DNA of 11,414 bases, taken from NCBI GenBank assembly GCA_947311175.1, contig CAMZKK010000246.1:1-11414 (forward strand), read 5' to 3'. This stretch comes from an uncultured Planctomycetota bacterium. GTDB taxonomy: Bacteria; Planctomycetota; SZUA-567; JAFGNG01. The translations under genes and the position numbers were made by a program. Below the pieces are notes generated by a model. That model was not told the origin of the DNA, made no database searches, and was given only the letters and a program-made list of their open reading frames with translations. Shown here in pieces: positions 1-6,534 of the stretch; position 1 is the stretch's first letter; each line of letters begins with the position of its first letter.

Positions 1-96
1 GTTTGTTTTTATGGACAGGCTCTATATATTGAATATATCAGCAAGCGTAAAAGAATATCAAATTTTACTTTGGAGCAACAATGCCTGAATTGTTAG
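1..96 (+). CDS. Possible C-terminal end of an upstream gene (partial, unidentified)
   Basis: The first frame is open from the window edge to a TAG at 94-96 and reads as a mixed polar/basic tail ending EQQCLNC. It would overlap the start of the following glycosyltransferase by 16 bases, which is common in tightly packed polysaccharide clusters. The second frame is also open (to a TGA at 86-88), so the frame choice is uncertain. About 30 residues are visible and no family can be recognised. The flanking sequence is needed to confirm that a gene ends here. Confidence 0.3.
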   Translation, partial: VCFYGQALYIEYISKRKRISNFTLEQQCLNC

Positions 97-1010
97 TATC
101 TATTATTATCCCTTGTTTCAATGTTGAACAATATATTATTGAATGTTTAGACTCGGTATATGCTCAGACCTATCAAAATATTGAAGTGCTTTGTGTGAAC
201 AACAACAGCTCTGATTCTACACTAAAACTTTTGTCATCTTACCAATATAAAAGAGAAGACTTAATCATTCTTGAAGAAAATAAAAAAGGAGCCCCGGCTG
301 CGAGAAATTTGGGGTTAAAGATGGCAAAAGGAAAATTTATCCAATTTCTTGATGCAGATGATTTGTTAGAGCCTGACAAGATAGAGCATCAATTATCTTT
401 GATAAATAACAATAATATATCGTTTGTTGCTGGTGCTTATACTGCACTAAACATTGATTTGGAAAAGAATAATGTTGAGGTTGATGGGGATATTTATCTT
501 TCACTCTATTATTCAAAGTTAGGCTCTACCTGCTCTAACCTTTGGAAAAAGGAAATTATTGATAATATTGATGGTTGGAATGAGTCTTTTAAGAGTTCGC
601 AAGAAACAGATTTAATGTTTAGGATTTTGAAGAAAAATCAAAATGTCATTCTTGATAATATTCCCAAAACAATTGCCAGAGAACGCAAGGGTGGACAGAT
701 ATCGCAGACAGATATTGTTGGCAACTTTAAAAGATTTATAGATATGAGAATTGAAATTTTAAGGTTTATTGCAAATGAAATGCCAAATGCCTACAGCCAT
801 CATAAAGCAGAAATGTATCAATATCTTTTTGAGAGAATCCACATTCTTGCAAAGTATGATTTGTTGGCTGCTCGTAGATATTATCTAAAGAATATACATA
901 CTATTTACAAACCACATCAAAGTGAGGCAGTCTCTGCATTATTTATAAAAATTAACAACTTGTTTGGTTTTACGATTGCAGAGTTGGTTAAAAAAATAAA
1001 AATATTTTAA
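81..1010 (+). CDS. Family 2 glycosyltransferase (GT-A fold)
   Basis: The 309-residue protein is a nucleotide-sugar-dependent glycosyltransferase, probably adding a sugar to a surface polysaccharide, glycan or lipid at the cytoplasmic face of the membrane. The N-terminus has the GT2 signature: VSIIIPCFN at residues 6-14, a nucleotide-binding strand ending VNNNSSDST around 39-47, GAPAARNLG at 70-78, and the metal-binding DxD motif as DADD at 91-94. The acidic QETD around 174-177, after GWNESF, fits the position of the catalytic-base region in this family. The C-terminal third is helical and has no clear membrane segment. The start is backed by GGAG at 72-75, five bases before the ATG. The donor and acceptor cannot be told from sequence. 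It probably belongs to a cluster extending left of the window. Confidence 0.88.
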   Translation: MPELLVSIIIPCFNVEQYIIECLDSVYAQTYQNIEVLCVNNNSSDSTLKLLSSYQYKREDLIILEENKKGAPAARNLGLKMAKGKFIQFLDADDLLEPDKIEHQLSLINNNNISFVAGAYTALNIDLEKNNVEVDGDIYLSLYYSKLGSTCSNLWKKEIIDNIDGWNESFKSSQETDLMFRILKKNQNVILDNIPKTIARERKGGQISQTDIVGNFKRFIDMRIEILRFIANEMPNAYSHHKAEMYQYLFERIHILAKYDLLAARRYYLKNIHTIYKPHQSEAVSALFIKINNLFGFTIAELVKKIKIF

Positions 1011-1107
1011 TTTTATTCATCGCTAAAGCTAAGCGTATATTAGGTGGTATGCAATTGGCCTGTCCCGTAATTCTCCATCTATCATATAGCTTGAGGAATG
1101 TAGTCAT

Positions 1108-1127
1108 TAGGATGAAGTAGGATGAAG
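1108..1127 (+). repeat. Tandem 10-bp duplication across a start codon
   Basis: TAGGATGAAG occurs twice back to back, at 1108-1117 and 1118-1127. The second copy holds the start codon of the lipoprotein (ATG at 1122). The AGGA of the first copy (1109-1112) lies nine bases upstream of that ATG and can act as its ribosome binding site. The ATG of the first copy opens a two-codon frame (ATG AAG TAG). Confidence 0.85.
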
Positions 1128-1706
1128 AAATTTATAATTTCGATTTGGCTTATGCTTTTTGTAATAAGCTGTAGCTATAGGTCAAATCCATTAAATCTCA
1201 GAGATATACAAACAACTGAAAATATTCGAGTTGACACCCCAGGTGGCATAGAAAATAATCTTCATTCAAATAAAATAGATAATTACTTATTTAAAGAAAA
1301 GTCAAAGATATCAAATATAGAGGAACTTAAGAATCGCCTAAAGAGATTAAAGATAAGGATAGAAAAAGTTGAGAAATACCCTAAAGAAAATGCGGAGACT
1401 GTATTTGATGAAAAATACGAGCCAATAAAAAATATTATGATTGAAGATAGAAGGTGGTTTAGAAAAGTAATCGAAGGGAAAGTCAGAGCAAGTGGCATGG
1501 ACTATAATCATAAAAATATTATAAAACTTTTTCCTGTGGTAAAAGATAAGGATTTTAAAAATACAGGAAAATTACTTTATCAGCCTGATTTTGATATTTT
1601 TCTCAGCAATATTTTTATAAGAACCCATATAACACCGGTAACTCCAGAGCACTTTCACCATTTTATGCGTAATCAGTTTGGCGTGTTTTCCGAGGATCCT
1701 TTTTAG
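1122..1706 (+). CDS. Predicted lipoprotein of unknown function
   Basis: The protein has 194 residues and no recognised family. The N-terminus is a lipoprotein signal peptide: MKK, a hydrophobic stretch from about residue 4 to 16, and a lipobox V-I-S-C with Cys17 as the predicted lipidation site. Mature residues 18-60 look disordered. Residues about 60-90 are lysine/glutamate-rich and probably helical, followed by a mixed region. The C-terminus is His/Phe-rich (EHFHHFMRNQFGVFSEDPF). It is separated by 111 bases from the glycosyltransferase and by 233 bases from the next gene, so it may be its own unit. The AGGA in the upstream duplicated 10-mer is the likely ribosome binding site. Envelope location is inferred from the lipobox only. 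Confidence 0.7.
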   Translation: MKKFIISIWLMLFVISCSYRSNPLNLRDIQTTENIRVDTPGGIENNLHSNKIDNYLFKEKSKISNIEELKNRLKRLKIRIEKVEKYPKENAETVFDEKYEPIKNIMIEDRRWFRKVIEGKVRASGMDYNHKNIIKLFPVVKDKDFKNTGKLLYQPDFDIFLSNIFIRTHITPVTPEHFHHFMRNQFGVFSEDPF

Positions 1707-1722
1707 CTATTTGTTTGATTTT

Positions 1723-1746
1723 CATTCCAGCTGGAGAATTTAGGAT
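1723..1746. repeat. Diverged copy of a short palindromic intergenic repeat
   Basis: The segment CATTCCAGCTGGAGAATTTAG resembles the elements at 9749-9789 and 10951-10979: a left arm ATTCC, a short centre (here AGCTGGA, containing CCAGCTGG), and a right arm GAATTTAGG followed by an A-rich stretch. The arms are less perfect than in the other two copies. It lies 17 bases after the lipoprotein stop codon. Confidence 0.5.
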
Positions 1747-1757
1747 AAATACAGGGC

Positions 1758-1785
1758 TTGACAGATATTTATTGATTGTTATATT
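1758..1785 (+). promoter_or_regulatory. Sigma70-type promoter for the DUF2344-rng-rplU-rpmA block
   Basis: A perfect -35 box TTGACA (1758-1763) is followed, after 16 bases, by TATATT (1780-1785), a 5/6 match to the -10 consensus. Transcription would start near 1792, leaving an untranslated leader of roughly 150 bases. That leader contains a small hairpin at 1852-1869 (ATTCGAC/GTCGGAT arms, TCAA loop). Confidence 0.6.
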
Positions 1786-1939
1786 TTAAGGTTTAAACTT
1801 ATATGATTGCGAATAGTTGTATGTTTGTGATTGTTTAATATAGAATTGTATATTCGACTCAAGTCGGATTGAAAATATTATAGTTATTTCGCAGCTGGAA
1901 CGAGGTTGATTGGATGGTATTGATTTAGGATGATTAATC

Positions 1940-2611
1940 GTGAGTAATGCCGAGCATAACATTCAACAGAAGGTTGCACTGGAATTTAAAAAGGAGGAAT
2001 TTGCCCGGTTTTTTTCGCATCATGATATGATGCGATTTTTCGAGCGTATTCTGCGACGAGCTGAATTACCTGTTCGCTACACTATTGGCTTTAACCCTCA
2101 GCCTAGAATGGTTTTTGTCTCACCGCTTGCTCTTGGTATTGAATCAAATTGCGAGATTGTGGAGATAGAGTTTGCTGAATATATATCTGTTGAAGATATA
2201 AGTTCTAAACTCAAACCATTTATGCTATCGGGGATAGTGCTTTTGAATATTTATGAACTCAAAAGGCGAAAAAAAGGTCAGGTTTTATCTACTTCAAAGT
2301 TAAGGTTTTCTGGTTTTTTGCAACAAGATTGTGTTGTAGAAAAACTTTTAGCTGAGATAAAAGCGATTGAAGAGGATAGTAGTTGGATGGTTGAGCGAAG
2401 GTCAAAGAAGGATAAATCACAAATAAGAAAACTTGATGTGATGGCTTCTGTCGGCAAGATGGATTTAGGTCCAGGGTTTGTTGATGTTGAAGTGTTGCAT
2501 AGTTTTCCACCTGTGGTGAGACCTGATGATATCGCAAGAAGATTGAGTGATGCTGTTGAGGGTGATGTTAATTCTATTAATATTGCAAAACTCGAAATGA
2601 AAACTGTGTAA
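1940..2611 (+). CDS. TIGR03936-family protein (DUF2344), radical-SAM-linked
   Basis: The 223-residue protein is of the DUF2344/TIGR03936 family, usually encoded beside or fused to a radical SAM protein (TIGR03960) and often next to RNase E/G and L21/L27. Its biochemical role is not established. Family hallmarks are all in the N-terminal half: EFARFFSHHDMMRFFERILRR around residues 21-40, GFNPQPRMVFVSPLALGIES around 54-73, and the following EIVEIEF. The start is GTG at 1940, preceded by AGGA at 1927-1930 with nine-base spacing. A five-codon frame (ATG at 1930, TAA at 1945-1947) overlaps this start. The rng gene begins about 12 bases after the stop. No radical SAM partner lies in the window, which is unusual if the two proteins work together. 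Confidence 0.85.
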   Translation: MSNAEHNIQQKVALEFKKEEFARFFSHHDMMRFFERILRRAELPVRYTIGFNPQPRMVFVSPLALGIESNCEIVEIEFAEYISVEDISSKLKPFMLSGIVLLNIYELKRRKKGQVLSTSKLRFSGFLQQDCVVEKLLAEIKAIEEDSSWMVERRSKKDKSQIRKLDVMASVGKMDLGPGFVDVEVLHSFPPVVRPDDIARRLSDAVEGDVNSINIAKLEMKTV

Positions 2612-2623
2612 ATATAAAATTTA

Positions 2624-4138
2624 TTGAGTAAAAAAATGTTAATGAATGTGGTTGACCCTGAGGAAATACGGGTTGCAATCACTGACAAAAATGACGAACT
2701 TGAAGAGCTCTATCTTGAACGAACCGGGGCTGATTTTCAAGCAGGCAATATCTATAAAGGTATTGTCCAGAATGTTGAACCAAGGTTGCAGGCAGCCTTT
2801 GTTGATATTGGTGGCGACAAGAATGCCTTTCTTCATGTCAAGGATGTTATTTCACCTGATGGTGGATATAAAGGAATTCTAAAAAAGAAACGAGGACGTC
2901 GTCCGGCAGAAGAAGATAACTTGCCGATTGAAAAAATGCTTTGGGCAGGGCAAGAGGTTTTGGTCCAAATTATCAGAGAGAGCATTGGACATAAAGGTCC
3001 AAGCGTAACCACCTATGTTTCGCTACCTGGTCGGTATTTGGTTTTAATGCCGGAAGTAGAAAAGCGAGGAGTTTCTCGAAAGATAAAGGATCCAGAGGAG
3101 CGTAGAGTTCTTCGTGCAGCCCTTGATGAGCTTGATCCACCTAAAGAGCAGGGGTTTATTATTCGCACTGCCGGAATGGGTAAAGGCAAAAAAGAATTAA
3201 AAAGCGATCTCGGATACCTTACTCGTCTTTGGAAATCTATTCAAAAAAAGACTAAAAAGGAAAAAGCTCCAACCCTTATTTATGAAGAAACGGATTTGGT
3301 AATCAGGGCTATTCGAGATTTTATGTCTGATGATATAGATGAAGTTGTTATTGATAATGTAGATGAACACAAAAGAACCAAAGACTTTTTGGCGATTACG
3401 ATGCCAAAGCTAAAACGCAGAGCAAATATTTACAAGGGAAACGACCCTATCTTTGTTCACTATGGGGTTGCTGCCCAAATTAATCGGATTTTTGCTCGCA
3501 AAGTTCCACTTGAAAGTGGCGGTCATATAATCATTGAACCGACAGAGGCACTTGTGTCAATCGATGTCAACTCCGGAGCCAGCAAGAAGAGTGACAATGG
3601 CAGGGAAATGATTTTGGGGACAAATATTGAAGCAGCCAAAGCTATTGCTCGACAATTAAGACTTCGGGATCTTGGTGGCTTGGTGATGATTGATTTTATA
3701 GATATGGAGTATGATGAAGACAGGCGAAAGGTTGAAGACACTCTTAGGCAAGAGTTGAGTCGAGATAGAGCGAGAATGACTGTTTTGCATATCTCACCAT
3801 TAGGCATTCTTGAAATGACTCGACAGAGAGTTAGGAAAAGTTTACGGGCAAGTGTTTTTGAAAAATGCACTTCGTGTCGCGGTCTTGGAATAACTAAGAG
3901 TATTGAGAGTCAAGGTCTTGATTTTGTGAGAATGTTGAGAGGAACTTTTTGTGAAAAACAAGGTGTTCTTGAGGTTAAGATGCATCCGAGAGCGGCATCT
4001 TTGATAAATAATATTAAGCGAGGATTGATTGCGGATAGTGAAAAAGAGTATGGTTCTACAGTAATAATTAAGTCGGATGTGGCTTTGCCATTTGACGCGA
4101 TGGAGTTTAATTGGTTAAAAAAAGCTAATTTGTCTTGA
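2624..4138 (+). CDS. rng: Ribonuclease G/E family endoribonuclease
   Basis: The 504-residue protein is a single-strand-specific endoribonuclease for rRNA maturation and mRNA turnover. An S1 domain spans about residues 38-130 (KNAFLHVKDV at 66-75) and carries a basic insertion around 84-95 (ILKKKRGRRPAE). The DNase-I-like catalytic domain has the two metal-binding aspartates: D314 in VSIDVNSG and D357 in MIDFID. Their spacing of 43 matches D303/D346 of E. coli RNase E. The Zn-link cysteines are C415 and C418 in CTSCRGLG. The length is like RNase G; the long C-terminal degradosome scaffold of RNase E is absent. The start is uncertain: TTG at 2624 gives MSKKMLMNVVDPEE, while ATG at 2636 gives MLMNVVDPEE. 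No good ribosome binding site is seen before either, so translation may be coupled to the upstream gene. Confidence 0.93.
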   Translation: MSKKMLMNVVDPEEIRVAITDKNDELEELYLERTGADFQAGNIYKGIVQNVEPRLQAAFVDIGGDKNAFLHVKDVISPDGGYKGILKKKRGRRPAEEDNLPIEKMLWAGQEVLVQIIRESIGHKGPSVTTYVSLPGRYLVLMPEVEKRGVSRKIKDPEERRVLRAALDELDPPKEQGFIIRTAGMGKGKKELKSDLGYLTRLWKSIQKKTKKEKAPTLIYEETDLVIRAIRDFMSDDIDEVVIDNVDEHKRTKDFLAITMPKLKRRANIYKGNDPIFVHYGVAAQINRIFARKVPLESGGHIIIEPTEALVSIDVNSGASKKSDNGREMILGTNIEAAKAIARQLRLRDLGGLVMIDFIDMEYDEDRRKVEDTLRQELSRDRARMTVLHISPLGILEMTRQRVRKSLRASVFEKCTSCRGLGITKSIESQGLDFVRMLRGTFCEKQGVLEVKMHPRAASLINNIKRGLIADSEKEYGSTVIIKSDVALPFDAMEFNWLKKANLS

Positions 4139-4194
4139 TTATTTTGAGAAAATCAAATAGAAGTTATTTTTTAAAATCATAGAGGAAAAGAAAA

Positions 4195-4506
4195 ATGTAT
4201 GCAATAATTGAAAATGGTGGAAAACAGTACAAGGTTTCAGAAGGTGATGTTATTGACATTGACTTGGTTGAGGCTGAGGAAAACAGTGAGTTAACCTTTG
4301 AAAAGGTTAAAATGATCGATAGTGATGGCGATGTTAAAATCGGAAAGCCTGATGTTGACGGAGCAACGGTGAGTGCAAGCGTTATTGGCTTGGTTAAGGC
4401 TGATAAAGTAGTTGGCACCTCGTTCCGGAGAAGACATGGCTCAATGGTGACAAAGGGACATCGTCAAAAATATACAAGAGTTAAAATTACAGGAATTAAA
4501 GGTTAG
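4195..4506 (+). CDS. rplU: 50S ribosomal protein L21
   Basis: The 103-residue protein is ribosomal protein L21, which binds 23S rRNA in the large subunit; the length matches the family. It begins with the characteristic MYAIIENGGKQYKVSEGD. The basic C-terminal part (GTSFRRRHGSMVTKGHRQKYTRVKI) is the L21 signature region that contacts rRNA. AGAGGA at 4181-4186 provides the ribosome binding site. It is 56 bases after rng and 26 before rpmA, and is probably co-transcribed with both. Confidence 0.97.
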   Translation: MYAIIENGGKQYKVSEGDVIDIDLVEAEENSELTFEKVKMIDSDGDVKIGKPDVDGATVSASVIGLVKADKVVGTSFRRRHGSMVTKGHRQKYTRVKITGIKG

Positions 4507-4532
4507 TTATTATTAAATAATAGGAGTAACAA

Positions 4533-4778
4533 ATGGCACATAAGGTAGGTCAGGGTGCAACCAGAAATGGAAGAGACAGTAACCCTCAGTATCGTGGCGT
4601 AAAAAAATATGGCGGCGAAAAAGTAATTGCCGGAAATATTATTGTCCGTCAGGTTGGAACTAAATTTCACCCGGGAAAAAATGTAGGCATGGGGCGTGAT
4701 TATACCCTTTTCGCACTAACTGATGGGGTTGTTGAATTTGGTAAAAAACGTAGAGTAAATGTTCAAACCGCAAGTTAG
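4533..4778 (+). CDS. rpmA: 50S ribosomal protein L27
   Basis: The 81-residue protein is ribosomal protein L27, whose N-terminal tail reaches towards the peptidyl-transferase centre. Family motifs are MAHKVGQGATRNGRDSNPQ at the start, GVKKYGGE around 22-29, and GTKFHPGKNVGMGRDYTLFA around 42-61. Translation starts directly at MAHK. The N-terminal extension cleaved by the Prp protease in Firmicutes is missing, and no prp gene lies between rplU and rpmA, which argues against a Firmicute source. AGGAG at 4522-4526 is the ribosome binding site. The gene is followed by a palindrome-rich spacer and an intrinsic terminator. Confidence 0.97.
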   Translation: MAHKVGQGATRNGRDSNPQYRGVKKYGGEKVIAGNIIVRQVGTKFHPGKNVGMGRDYTLFALTDGVVEFGKKRRVNVQTAS

Positions 4779-4818
4779 ATAATGATAATTGTGGTGGCTT
4801 GTTTTTTTGAAGTTCACC

Positions 4819-4836
4819 ATATTTTGGTCAAAATAT
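4819..4836. promoter_or_regulatory. Perfect inverted repeat in the rpmA-pepP spacer
   Basis: ATATTTTG-GT-CAAAATAT is a perfect 8-bp inverted repeat with a 2-base centre. It lies four bases before a second perfect palindrome and just upstream of the terminator. The close-packed symmetry is more like a protein-binding operator than an RNA stem, but no known operator is recognised. Confidence 0.4.
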
Positions 4837-4840
4837 ATGC

Positions 4841-4854
4841 TTGATAATTATCAA
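4841..4854. promoter_or_regulatory. Perfect 14-bp palindrome TTGATAATTATCAA
   Basis: A perfect palindrome overlaps the first two bases of the terminator stem. It contains GATAAT, a possible -10 element, so it could be an operator over a weak promoter for the downstream gene. No regulator can be named. Confidence 0.4.
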
Positions 4855-4887
4855 ACAGGAGTGTAGTTACTGCATTCCTGTTTTTTT
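4853..4887 (+). terminator. Rho-independent terminator after rpmA
   Basis: The left arm AAACAGGAGTGTA and right arm TGCATTCCTGTTT pair over 13 positions (two G-U), around a GTTAC loop, and run straight into a T tract of at least seven (4881-4887). It should end the rplU-rpmA transcript. It stops only three bases before the GGAG ribosome binding site of the next gene (4891-4894), so it may also act as an attenuator for that gene. Confidence 0.85.
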
Positions 4888-4899
4888 ATTGGAGAAGAA

Positions 4900-5997
4900 A
4901 TGTCATCTATTTTAGATGTAGAAATTACTGATAGAGTTAAGCGAATTCGTAAATCTTTGCGAGACAACAAGGTATCGGCCGCAGTCATTACCTCAAAGTC
5001 ATCGGTACATTATTTCTCAGGATTTAGCGGGACGGATGCTTTTTTGTTGATTACTCAAAAATCTCTCACCTTGTTTAGTGATTCAAGATATACTGAAGAG
5101 GCAGAGAGAAGCGCCCCTTTGTTTAGATTTGTGTTATGGCGAAAGCACCCTACCTTATCAATCGGCAAGATTATAAAAGGTAAAAAAATTAAAAAGGTCT
5201 TGTTTGAAGAAAATTCAATAACTCAAGATTTTTACGCAAAACTTGTTGCGGTGGCAAAAGACACTATGTTTGTCCAGGGTGGTCGATGTATCAATAAAAT
5301 TCGAGATATAAAAAGCAAATACGAGCTTAGGCTTATAAAGAAAGCATTGAGGATTGCCGAAGCTTCATTGCTTACGACAATCAAAAAGATTAAAATAGGG
5401 ATGCTTGAAACTGAAATCTCTTTAGAGTTAGAGTATGCAATGCGAAAGAATGGAGCGGAAGGAATTGCTTTTCCAACAATTGTTGCGATTGATAGTAATA
5501 GCTCATTGCCTCACGCTCACCCTGGTAAAAAAAAGATAAAAGGTGGGTCAATCCTTCTGATAGACTGGGGTGCAAGGTATGGGTTCTATAATTCAGACTT
5601 GACACGAACCCTTTTTGTTGATAGCATTCCTAAAATTTGGAATTGTAAGTATTTACGTGTGTTAGAAGCACAGCAACTCGCAATCTCAAAAATTAAAGCA
5701 GGGGTGCTGGCAAATGAGGTTGATGCTATTGCCCGAGATTGTTTAAAACAGGATGGACTTGACGAGTTTTTTAGTCATAGCCTTGGTCATGGTGTGGGAA
5801 TTGATATCCACGAAAGACCGACTTTGAGTAAAATAAATTCCAAGCCGTTAAATGAAGGTGAAGTTATAACTGTTGAACCTGGGGTATATTTTCCCGGGAA
5901 AGGTGGAATTAGAATAGAAGACATGGTAGTTGTTAGAAAGAATAAGGCTGAAGTTTTGTCTTGTTTGCCTCGCGACCTAAACCAAATAGTAATTTAA
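4900..5997 (+). CDS. pepP: Xaa-Pro aminopeptidase (M24B family)
   Basis: The 365-residue cytoplasmic metallopeptidase is predicted to remove N-terminal residues before proline. A creatinase-type N-terminal domain occupies about residues 12-130, with SSVHYFSGFSGTDAFLL near 34-50. The C-terminal pita-bread catalytic domain follows. All five dinuclear-metal ligands of the M24 family are present: D222 (LLIDWGA), D233 (YNSDLTRT), H297 (SLGHGVG), E326 (TVEPGVY) and E340 (IRIEDMV); the conserved H304 in HERP is also present. The start has GGAGAAG at 4891-4897. The short form resembles the 350-360-residue bacterial proteins of this family, which are sometimes named PepQ or YpdF, so the exact substrate is not fixed. 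It leads the block with accB and accC, a pairing seen in many bacteria. Confidence 0.9.
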   Translation: MSSILDVEITDRVKRIRKSLRDNKVSAAVITSKSSVHYFSGFSGTDAFLLITQKSLTLFSDSRYTEEAERSAPLFRFVLWRKHPTLSIGKIIKGKKIKKVLFEENSITQDFYAKLVAVAKDTMFVQGGRCINKIRDIKSKYELRLIKKALRIAEASLLTTIKKIKIGMLETEISLELEYAMRKNGAEGIAFPTIVAIDSNSSLPHAHPGKKKIKGGSILLIDWGARYGFYNSDLTRTLFVDSIPKIWNCKYLRVLEAQQLAISKIKAGVLANEVDAIARDCLKQDGLDEFFSHSLGHGVGIDIHERPTLSKINSKPLNEGEVITVEPGVYFPGKGGIRIEDMVVVRKNKAEVLSCLPRDLNQIVI

Positions 5998-6037
5998 TCT
6001 AAATAATGAGAAATCAATAAAAACGGAGGGTTTTGTA

Positions 6038-6478
6038 ATGAGTACGGAACGAATTAAAGAATTGCTAGAGCTTATGGAAGAGCATGCACTTGCGGAGTTA
6101 GAACTTGAAGAAGGTGATTTTAAACTGAGATTGGCAAAACATACCGCACCAGCAATGGTAGCCGCAGCACCGTTAATGCAACATGCTCCAACGCCAGCTC
6201 CTGTTGGCACAGAGCAAGAAGACCCAGCAGTGGACAATAGTGATTTAACTCCGCTCACTAGCCCAATTGTTGGAACATTTTATCAAGCATCGTCTCCTGA
6301 AGCTGCTCCCTTTGTTAAGGTCGGTGATACTGTTACCGCAGACACCGTAGTTTGCATTGTTGAGGCAATGAAGGTTATGAATGAGATAAAGGCTGAAAAA
6401 GATGGAGTTATTGCTGAAATATTGGTAAAAAATGGAGAGGCTATAGAGTATGGACAGCCTTTATTCCTACTTAAATAA
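6038..6478 (+). CDS. accB: Acetyl-CoA carboxylase biotin carboxyl carrier protein
   Basis: The 146-residue protein is the biotin carrier of acetyl-CoA carboxylase, which makes malonyl-CoA for fatty-acid synthesis. Residues 1-35 form the usual N-terminal segment (STERIKELLELMEEHALAELELEEGDFKLRL). An Ala/Pro-rich linker follows at about 36-66, and the biotinyl domain covers about 70-146. The biotin attachment motif EAMKVMNEI places the modified lysine at K112. The start is preceded by a strong GGAGGG at 6025-6030 with seven-base spacing. The accC gene begins 56 bases downstream. Confidence 0.97.
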   Translation: MSTERIKELLELMEEHALAELELEEGDFKLRLAKHTAPAMVAAAPLMQHAPTPAPVGTEQEDPAVDNSDLTPLTSPIVGTFYQASSPEAAPFVKVGDTVTADTVVCIVEAMKVMNEIKAEKDGVIAEILVKNGEAIEYGQPLFLLK

Positions 6479-6534
6479 ATTTGTTATTTAAGCGAAGGTA
6501 GCCATTAAGACTTATTATTAAAAGATGGAGAAAA

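Noticed and set aside
1723..1746. Terminator of the lipoprotein gene
   Set aside because: The arms are imperfect and no T run follows; similarity to the two other palindromes makes a repeat copy the better call.
2278..2688. Long minus-strand open frame opposite the DUF2344 gene
   Set aside because: It lies antisense to a well-supported conserved gene, has a low-complexity Ser/Thr/Leu-rich product with no family features, and lacks a ribosome binding site.
3523..3870. Minus-strand open frame opposite the RNase G catalytic domain
   Set aside because: It is the antisense shadow of the conserved D314/D357 region; the product is Ser/Leu-rich and unlike any family.
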